A stretch of DNA of 64,000 bases, taken from positions 62,001 through 126,000 of the forward strand of contig OZ037772.1 in assembly GCA_964035545.1 (NCBI GenBank), given 5' to 3'. The stretch is from Bugula neritina. Its lineage: Eukaryota; Bryozoa; Gymnolaemata; Cheilostomatida; Bugulidae. The translations under genes were made by a program, and so were the position numbers. Of this stretch, positions 54,721 through 64,000 are shown in pieces. Position 1 is the stretch's first letter; the number at the start of each line of letters is the position of its first letter. The notes below the pieces were generated by a model. That model had not been told where the DNA came from, did no database searches, and was given only the letters and a program-made list of their open reading frames with translations.

Positions 54721-57354
54721 GTAACAATGACATGCAGGTAATAATTGACACTGTTGTTAAAATCTTCCCAAAATCTTCCCTAAATATTCAACTTCAATAT
54801 TGAAAATGTGCCATTTTTACCTAGTTTTCCATTTGTGCCACGACTACCTGTGCCATTTTACTTGTGCTATTTTCACCAGACACCACCTGTTCTAGATAAG
54901 TTTTTAAAAAAAGTTCCATGCATCTCTATGAAATCTTAATAAAATTTTAACAATATTTCTCTAATCGCGCTATAACCTCCCAAAGAAAAAGAGCTAGATT
55001 CTTAGCTTAGCATGTGAAAAATTCCAACGCTTTGTAGAAAAGATTCCAAAGGAGTTACAGGAGGGTAATTTGAATTTTTTTTTCAATTGATGTATTGTGG
55101 GTAGTGGTCCAGTAAAATGGCAAAGGTGATAATGACACAAATGAAAAAGTAAGTTAAAATGTCACATGGCACTACCTGTCACATTATACTATATTATTAC
55201 ATAATTCAAACACTGTTTTATAAACTTTTGTTTTAGCAATATTATTCCAGTTTTCTTTTTGTGTATTAGCAGTTGCCTCTCTTGCAATTTTTTTGTAGAG
55301 GTTAACAGCATTTCTGCTCATGTTATTAATAATTAATAATCAAAACTTTATAAAACTATTTTCAAAATTATTCATCAAAAATTAAATCGTGTTTATTGAA
55401 CAGAAACTTAATCAAATTTTTTCAATGATATTTTAACACTTTGATATATACAATTATATTGTTATTGTCAATCTGTAATTTTGTATAGATACTCTCGTTT
55501 TGTAGTGTTAGGTCACATATATATATAATTATTTGAAGGTGGCTGCTTAACTGTCAGCCCATGTATAGCAATAACATTTTGATATAACAACTTTACATAA
55601 ACAAACTCTGTATACTGACTGCATCTTTACACTCTGTGTTTCAAGGTGCTGCAGGGTTGTTGAACTTATAATACTATTCTGTTCTATAAATTATATTCAA
55701 TGAATTGCAGTCTTTTCAAGTTACTCAAGTAAGATCTATAATATACTGTCTGAGTGATACGCATTATATAGTCATAGATCAGTAGTAACTTATAATTATC
55801 TGACAACACTTCTAGATTCACTCAGTAAAACTTTCACCTGCCACATTATTTAGTTTAATTGGAGGATTTTAAATATAATAGTTCATCAAATTTATAATTT
55901 GTCTAACAATTGACAATACAGTGTTTATTTCAGTATAGTTTTTTATTGCAATTAATTAATTAGTTATTAAAAGCAATTGCTGTCGCCTGGTCTAACCTGA
56001 TCATCCAGCTACTTAAGCAGCTGCACATTGTAGGCTGTAATAAATGAGAGCAGGTTATGACAGCAACTGAATTATCTTCTCTTGTTTTCTCCACTCGGCG
56101 CTGTAGTTGACAAATCATCCTTGTTTAGACAGTATTTATATACACTTGTCTCCTAGAATACCTACATGTACATGTATAGTGTAGTGGAAGCTGTTTCACC
56201 ACTCACAAGTCATAAAAATCCTCTACAACACATGTACATTGAAGAAGAGAATATAAGTTTCCATATATAACTGTATCATGCAGTTATAATGTATAAAAAG
56301 TAGAGGCTATAGGCCACAATAGATTAAAAGTCTTGTCTACTGAACATCCCATTTCTAATAACTCCATCTGCTGGAAATATTTTTCAGACAACGGAACCTA
56401 ACTTTGGGATTCCCTCTATAAAAGGTATAAATTGTAGGGAATACCAATTTTGGAATACCCTCTATATAAGAGGTAGTTGTAGGGCCTACTCTCTAACCAC
56501 TTCTATAGCAGGCAAGTATCTGAGCAATTGCAGTATTTTTATTCTGAGAATGATATCAATAAAAGGAGTGGAAGTGATTGAATAGCTAGTAACCCCTACA
56601 TTTAGTACAACTTAATTCTTGCTCATATACAACATTGTTGATCATTCGTTTATATGAAGAGAGTTTGTCAAATGCTACATAAAAAGTACTTAAAATGATG
56701 CCATATAGACATTAGTGTAGTCTCATGGTATTTGAATTATTAGATAACTATATTCTCTGCTCAAGATTAATATCAACTGGCCACTGTATTTGCTACTCAT
56801 CTACTTTTAGAGTTACTTCCCCTGTAGAGTTCATTAGCTTTTTGTAGTTATAGATGCTAACTAAATTTTTACTTACCGATTGGGACTGATTAGAAAACAA
56901 CTCAAAGTCAAATATTTTTTTAATTAAAGATATGACATAAGTTTTGTAAATTAAAAAGAAACAGATTTCCATTCAACATTTGAATTTGTTTTAGTATAAT
57001 ATGGTTGTCCATTCAATAGCTTATGTAATTGTATATTGTGTAGCACATTTGATATACTATTTGGCAATGCATGACTTGCAATTTGCATAGGAAAACAAAC
57101 TCATATCAAAATACATAGCATGCGTCATAAAATAAGAAAATTCAATTGGAGAATATACATAGGACCACCTTCTAAAACTCTATAAAATAGAATGTAAAAT
57201 ATTGCAGTATAAATCTTTACAAGCTGCCACTCTCTGATAATCCATCTCAACTGCTATTATTTGTATTAAAATAGGATAGTTAAATGTTGAGGTTTAGTTA
57301 CAGGGGTATTAGCTAATGGGTTCCTTTAATATGTGTACCAGGTATATCTTAGCA

Positions 57355-57640
57355 AAAATTTGATATTGTATCCTAGCAACACTGCTATATTGTATCCTAG
57401 TGAAATTGTTGTCTTGGATCGTAGTGACATCGTTATACTGTATCCTAGCAACATATTGTCTTCTTTTATTCTAGTGACTTATTACATTGTCAACTAGTAT
57501 TAGGGTGTTATTGTATCCTAGCAACAATGTTATATTGTATCCTATAGCAACAGCGTTATATACTGTATTATAGCATCATTCTCGCAGCATTGCATTGTAT
57601 CCTAGCAACATCATGTCTATATTGTGTCACCTTTATAAAC
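57355..57640. repeat. Degenerate minisatellite, period about 35-40 bp
   Basis: Seven or more diverged copies of ATTGTATCCTAGCAACA spaced 30-45 bp apart. Confidence 0.8.
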
Positions 57641-59621
57641 AATCTGTATTAATAATTTCAAAATTGCAGTAGTTACATGATGATCTGAAATCAACTCTAA
57701 AGAGTAGAGCATAACTATATCTGAAAGTTATATTTAGATTATAAAGCTAACTCGGCTTAAACATTCAGGGACCGACATTTAAAGTCTTTTTCTGATGTGT
57801 TTTCACTGTATGTATTAATATTCTCCATATAAAAATGTATATATGAAATTATGAAAGTAAAGTAGAGCTCAACTTACATGTAATATTATGAGAAAGTTTA
57901 TTAACAAAGCAATGTTATTTGTAACAAGCTATAATGTTGAAACACAGCATGTAAAGAGTATAAATATAGCTAGTATTTAATAATTGATAAAGTAATTACA
58001 TTACTCATCAAACTTATCAACAAATTGTTGCTATGATTCATATTTTTATGGCCAGTGACTGCAATGTTCCCAGCAACTTCATAGTTGAACTTAGAAATAA
58101 TATGCCGATACTATTTTGTTATTAAGCTATCTGATTCTAATAAATTTTATTGCAATTCGGAGACTAAAACACCAACTTTTATATTCTTCAAAGTTTATTA
58201 GTTTATTGCCTTTGGCGAATAGACGATGTACTTATATGTTAATAATTATATCCCCTACACCTTCTCAATTATTACTTTTTGTTGCGTCAACTTCATTAAT
58301 TCACTACGTTTACAAAGGGTATCAAAGAACGATCAGACGAGTCAGATTTCATTTTAAAAAGTAAGCTTCAGGATTAATACAATTTCAACGAGTTTCAGTT
58401 TGACTAAAAAGGGGTACCCAGACAAGCGTTATTAACTGAAAGTTAGAACTTTTTCAGCAAAGGTATTAACGCAGCTTAACACTCTAAAGTTGTCACTGTT
58501 AATGTTAGCAATGTTCGATCTAACAATTATTCACATATCACTTATAAAAACTTGAAGCAATTTGGCCTGAAGGTATAAGTATAACACAAGCACTATTGTT
58601 TGTAAATTCACAGATATATATGTGTGTCCAAATGTCGATAGAGTAAGTTGTAAGGACATATATGTCCCTTTAGTCAAGTGCATGAAGGTTACCACCCACA
58701 GCACACTGTGGTTGAAGTTAAGAATCAAATTCCAACCTGTAATGTAATCAGCCCTGCAGGTTAAAATAATACAAACTCATTAGTAAAACTTCCTACTATA
58801 ATAGCTATATTTAAAAAAGTTGAGTTTACATGTAAATGTTACCATCACCATTTGGAAACTAGTTTCAATTTACACAAGAGCTCTAAGCTGTTGCATGAGA
58901 ACAGAATGTCCAATCAGATGGTAGCATTGCAATATACTGTTTACTAAAAGGATGCATTTAGACATGCTTAGGAGTTGTCTTCTATTATACCTCATGATAT
59001 TTCTACCAGGTGAATGGGGAACATGTCATAATTAAACTGCAACCAATTGAACTAAACTCATCAAATTACACAGATTTTACAAAGCAGCTGTATCACAGAC
59101 AGCTCATGTGTAGAGTAAAACAGTGTTTATATCTAGTTGATTGCCTTATATATTATTTATCAGATTCCTGATTGCATGACAAGAAACAATTTGATTGGCT
59201 ACTCAATACTGTTGTATACACAGCAATGGAATGCATATTATTTTGAATGGTTGGAATAAATTTGCTAAGTCATGTTGGAGTTACTTGCACCTGCATGTCA
59301 ATTCAGTGAATAAATTCTCCCACAAACAAGTCATTTACAGTTACTGCTCCAGTATAGATTATTGTTACTAACCGAACTCAACTTGAACTAAAGCTAATGA
59401 GGCATGAAAACAGACTATGTTTTCGCTAACAAATAAACTTTATTAGATGGTAAAATAGCAACATATATTTGATACAGTAAAACATCTCATATCCAACTAT
59501 AATTACAGAGTGTGTGTATTGATGAATTGTAATGAATATAATTATGTTGATGGCAAATATTATCCAATTCATCTCTAAGGACCTCACTGAGCTGATTATT
59601 AGTAAACTGTAGCTGGTAAGT

Positions 59622-62600
59622 TTAGTATTTTATTGTGTATCTCCTCAGACCACCATCTAAACATGCTAGAAACACTGAGTCTCTGTTATACACAGCAATG
59701 TGTCTCACCCAGTCACTCACACCAAGACTTTCTCTGGGAACAGTAAGCACCAGTTGACCTGTAAATAATAGCATCATATTGTATCAGTTGGTGTGTATTG
59801 AGAGAAACAGACAGACTGCCTTTAAAGATGGAACCAAGCAGGTTATATGCATGAAGTAAATATACTCAAATAGAAAATAGTGCCTCCTTATACAACTGTA
59901 TTGACCTTGACCCACAAACCTAGCCTGTGGCTCTGAGCAAGAACACACCCACATGTCTACTTTTAATAATACTGCAGCTACTCCAACATTATCACATATT
60001 AAATACTTGACAAGAACCAACCACAGCCACCTGAGTCTCACCAGCAAACACTGCTCTACCAGCCATCATCAAGTTACATAGTCTCAGTAATGGCAGTCAA
60101 AAAGTATCAAATTATTCATATCTAAATTATCTGATGACCAAAACAACAGCAGCACTAGACTGAAGTTAAACTACAACTTATAACTCATGTGTAGCTGGCA
60201 GTCTGTACAGTTGTTAGACTGAGCACCTCTAAAATTACTGTAAAACACTTGCATAGTATACTAACTAGACATGCTGATAGGTGGGTTTGAACCCCTTGCA
60301 GCACCAACTCACTTAGCAATGTGGAGTCCCTATCCTCTACACTACCAGGTGAACCCTTGGAAAGGAAGACTGAATAGAGAGTTTACTAAGAGCTCACTGC
60401 ACACTACACAGAGTACACCTTAAACCTATACAATATAATATACACTTCTACCTGTGCTTACATCCTGCATGTTACTGCAGCTGGAAATAAACTTATTGTA
60501 GGGAGGCAGTATTATTCACTAATATTATTATTAGCTACAAGTCATGTGATGAAGAATATAACATCTACTATCAGCATGTTACAGTCTTTATTACATAACT
60601 TTTAGCTGAAAATAACATCAGTGACTTGATAAATACTAACAATATCATAATATATCTTATGAGTGGAAGTTGTTTACTGTTGATTATTAGGATATATTAT
60701 TTACTGCAACATAATTATATATAAAATAACTAAACTTACTATAATAAACAGAGTATTTACCTTCAAGTGAGAGGATGAGGAGAGGTCCTATCCCTGTACA
60801 GATGTGAATCAGTTCAGATGTTGGATCAAAGGAAATACCAGATGGTAGTGAGATGTGAGGAAACTCCCACATTAGAGTGAGAGTTGTGTTCTCCACTTTA
60901 TATCTTCTCACTTTACCATCTTCAGTGCAGTCTCCTATGAGGAGAGTTGAGTCTGGGAGGATGCATACAGGGTAAGGGTTCTCCATCTCAGGAAGTGGGA
61001 ACTTCTGTATTTTATTGTCAACTAGGTTACAGACTACCAGCTGATTCTCTCTCTTGTCTACAATACAGAGCAGTGAGTCGTGCTGAGCTATTCTATGGTA
61101 AGGGAAGGGTACATCTAATGGCTGCTTGCAGACAGAGCGAGTCTTCTCAAAGGAGTTCGGATCAAGAAGTGAGACTTCAGCTGTTTCCTCCTCTCTGTTA
61201 TACCAGCTGCCAACCATCACCCCTTCAGGTTGGATTATCTCCCCCCACCCTGTAGTGTTGGTGTGTTTCACTGAGCTGATAGTATCCAGAGTCTCTCTAT
61301 TTATTACTTCTACACCTTCTCGTGTCCAACACATCAGATGTCCATCAGCTGAGATGTTTACTGAGATACACCAGTCACGTACAGGAAGTCCATCAGACTG
61401 GAGAGAAGCTGGTGGCTGCAGCAGCTTCAGTCCCAGACTGTCTTCACTGTCTGCAACAACAAAATAACAATTCTATAACTTGAGAATCTCATCACCTGAG
61501 GAGGTGGGAACAGATTTTCAAACTTAAAATAAAAAGATGTTTTAAATACAAGCAGTCTGTAGTTACTACAAGTTGCTATGTGATGCACAGGTCTAAGTGA
61601 GAATATTGTGTTAATACTGACAGGAGGTAGTCAGCATAACACAGTTTAGCAGCTCACTTATACATCATAAACTCTGAAACACTGCAAAAATGTCTCATAA
61701 TGTGAGAGTAGAACAAAACTTAATTTCTAATAAATAAACTCTATCTACTTATTCTACTATTTAAATATTCAGTGAAAACAACTCACATGATTACAAGCAG
61801 AAAGTTATTTATAGTTAGTGTTACTATTTATAGACTCCACCTACATGTTGGTACCAAGATGCTGTCTGGAAGTACACACTTCTCTATTACACCAATATCT
61901 GTAGCCTTTTCCACCTTCTCACTCATCTCTCTGTAGTCTCTCACAATCCCTGCATCATTGAACTTATCAACTGCATGTTGTACTGTGTCCAGCAGAGACT
62001 GTCTGTCCATTGTCTTACTCAAGGCCAGCTCTATTCTATAATTATCCACTATCTGTGTGCAGCTCTTCAAATATCCATATATTTCTAGCCTCAGGTTTGT
62101 AGCTCTCTTTCTAATCTCTGCTATCTAATAAATAGTAACACAGCGTAACCACATCTGCACCTCACAACCTCTGCACTCGAAATGAAGGTGACAGATCACC
62201 CACTGAGTGGACAATGACTCAGTCACGTGACACTCTATACACAGCAGAGAGCTAGTACATCACGTGACTAGTCTCCTCCTCCTGACACCTGTCAATCACT
62301 CAGACAGCCAACCTCTCTGTGTGTGAGTGATTGACAGTTGCAGAAGGATGAGTGAGTCATCTGTACTGACAGGTTCCTCTGCACTGAGTAACGTGTGATG
62401 AATGACTACTGCTACTTGTACACAGAATGATAATACTTCAATGGCCAGTTAATTCTAGTGACAAATGAAATTTATTTCTATTTACAACTCAAAGACCAAG
62501 TGCAAATTCCAATTTCAGCCAACCAGAAATACATTAGAGGACATCACCATGTCAGCATACCTGAGCGTCAGCCACAGCGTTTACTCTGGCAACCATCTTC

Positions 62601-64000
62601 TTCACTTCATCTTCTATTTTACTCAGTTCTTTCCAGGCATCCTTTGAGATGTCATTCAACTCTGCAACTTTCTCAGACAGAGTCTCTATTCCACCAGTCA
62701 GACTTTCTCGTAACTCACAAGACAAATCACTCAAAGATGCCAAGTCATGGGATGCTACTGTCTCTTCTGTATACATAAAATCACACTATTCATAAAATCA
62801 TTTTTAGATATGATATTGTACTTATCCTACACCTACTACCTGTACCTACAGGTTGGTGATGTATCACTATACACATACTATGTAATTACTAGACAGTTGG
62901 TTGGACTAGAAATATTTCACAGGTTAGCTCATTAATCACTGCACTTGGAATAATATAATTGAAAAAATTAGAGCAGTGACTCCCAACCTTGGGGGATTCC
63001 CCTTGCAGGGAATTTGGGCTTTCCAGGGGTTTCATTTCTCAAAAATTCACACAGTTTACCAGCTCTTTGAGCTCTTGCCTTGTTTTCCAGGTTACATGTA
63101 TTATGTATAACTATAACTAAACTCAAGTTGTGGCAGACACTGGTCCATGTCAAACACAAAGTGCCTTTTCCTTTTCTACCCTAGCTGCTACCCCTCCTAT
63201 ACTATGAATAGAGGTTAAAAAGTTTCTTGAAAGTAAAAACCAACAGCAAGTTTTTGCAGTCAGTGGATCTCCATAAACTACTTATTGCATACCTAGTAGT
63301 TATATTTGCTGTACTAAAAACTCTGAACCTAAAATGAATGAGTATAATCATCAACTCACTGCTTTTAATAGCAGCATCAATGCTTTCAAAGCTGAACTGA
63401 AGTTGCGGCAGACACTGGCCGATGTCAAATACAAAGTGCTTTTTTCTACACTCAATGAATTATTAGGAAAACAACCTGTCCCAGATTTTCTTTATAAATG
63501 AAATTACAATTTTATCAAAGAGGCGGAAACTTATAAGAAAACATTTATAAAAAGGGGATGGTATAAAAAAGGTGGGACACCACTGAGTTAAAGCTATGCC
63601 TATACCATCTTATCAAGGAAACAAACACTTGAAGGATGAAGTATACTAAATATTCAACATAACAGTGAGAATATAAACTCCTGCACTATCCACTTCTGTC
63701 TCACACAAACCTTAATGCTGACAAACTGACTTCCTCTTTTACTGTTACATAACTCACTTTAATAATAAAATAATAAATAACAGGTTCTTGTAACATTTCT
63801 CAGCTTCTTTCTACAGAAATAGAAACAGCAAGTAAATACCTGTCTTATCCTTACAGCCAGTCCTCATATCACATCTCAAACAGAATATCTGGTGACACTT
63901 GGAACACACTTCTGTCAGCTGTTCCTGTTTATGATGTTCACATTCAGTTATAGTATATCTTTGGGGAGAAGCTCTGTAGACCTCAATGTCAATAAACTGA
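59622..64000 (-). CDS. TRIM-type RING/B-box protein with beta-propeller C-terminus; 5' end outside window
   Basis: Probable E3 ubiquitin ligase. Visible exons: 63840->64000, 62561-62766, 61845-62124, 60761-61450, 59622-59758; phases 1, 0, 1, 1 agree and all junctions are GT-AG. Exon 1 in view carries a B-box zinc finger (CEHHKQEQLTEVCSKCHQIF, then CLRC). The next two encode a coiled coil (ELRESLTGGIETLSEKVAEL, VQHAVDKFNDAGIVRDYREM). The 690-bp exon begins the propeller (SADGHLMCWTREGVEV, LLCIVDKRENQLVVCNLV, SLPSGISFDPTSELIHICTG), and the last exon ends GVSDWVRHIAVYNRDSVFLA ...YTIKY-stop. The RING exon should lie right of 64000; a relic RING on the plus strand at 43211-43345 shows its likely form. 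The exon C donor must be T|GTAGGT, since the other candidate gives a stop. Substrate unknown. Confidence 0.88.
60270..60360 (-). mobile_element. tRNA-derived SINE
   Basis: The minus strand has CCTGGTAGTGTAGAGGATAG (A box) and, about 40 bp on, GGGGTTCAAACCC (B box at 60283-60293). It lies in the last intron of the TRIM gene, in the gene's sense orientation. Confidence 0.6.
62974..63587. mobile_element. hAT-like non-autonomous repeat in TRIM intron
   Basis: The left terminus CAGTGACTCCCAACCTTGGG and the complement of the right terminus CAGTGGTGTCCCACC form imperfect inverted repeats. Flanks AATTAGAG and AGTTAAAG agree at 6 of 8 bases, consistent with an aged 8-bp target duplication. Internal sequence matches 54184-54720. 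Confidence 0.65.

Larger units (their letters stand above)
48697..59621. other. Gene-poor AT-rich region
   Basis: No ORF here looks like a conserved protein and no exon set could be built on either strand. It holds the repeats listed separately, plus recurrent GGAGTTGCTTCTCTTGC-like landmarks (near 49081, 49699, 50187, 51300, 53158, 53728, 55268, 56809) that mark old duplicated units. Confidence 0.6.

Overview
This is animal nuclear DNA: split genes with GT-AG introns, an AT-rich background, and a metazoan gene set (a RasGAP/VPS9 endosomal regulator, ribosomal protein S18, a TRIM-type ubiquitin ligase, a class A GPCR), plus tRNA-derived SINEs and hAT-like MITEs. No species is identifiable from the sequence. 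The lone TRIM/propeller and GPCR families and the repeat content would fit an early-branching invertebrate such as a sponge or cnidarian, but that is a weak inference. All intact protein genes read on the minus strand.

Positions 1-35675 hold one gene, the GAPVD1 (RME-6/Gapex-5) orthologue. Thirty coding exons could be read and joined in frame (about 1457 codons). They start at 35675 with the N-terminal helix and RasGAP domain and run leftward through a low-complexity linker to the first exon of the VPS9 domain at 3578-3714. The last exons lie left of the window. Nearly every sizeable intron is filled by its own unrelated tandem array (periods 2, 3, 14, 15, 18, 22, 23, 24, 29, 30, 31 bp and others). 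Several arrays begin within a few bases of a splice site. Some show higher-order duplication, for example 552 bp in the 24-bp array. These arrays produce long open frames that are not genes.

From 35.7 to 38.85 kb is AT-rich intergenic DNA with an hAT-like MITE. RPS18 follows (38857-41240, four exons, 152 codons, first intron directly after the ATG). A possible terminal exon of an unknown gene is at 42280-42347. At 43160-44151 on the plus strand lies a relic of a TRIM gene: a RING exon (frame-broken) and a terminal propeller exon, with the middle exons missing. The terminal exon closely matches the last exon of the apparently functional minus-strand TRIM gene at 59622->64000, so this is an inverted partial duplicate. 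A class A GPCR at 45789-46751 carries one in-frame stop inside TM6.

The most unusual single element is at 48387-48432: a sequence with every core element of a type I hammerhead ribozyme (CTGATGA, a 4-bp stem II, GAAA, a 3-bp stem III, a GTC cleavage triplet and 5-6 bp of stem I). It is next to a TA repeat and a reverse-oriented tRNA-derived SINE. From 49 to 59.6 kb there are no recognisable genes, but there are diverged direct duplications, an inverted-repeat element, two small minisatellite arrays and one copy of an hAT-like repeat whose second copy lies in an intron of the TRIM gene.
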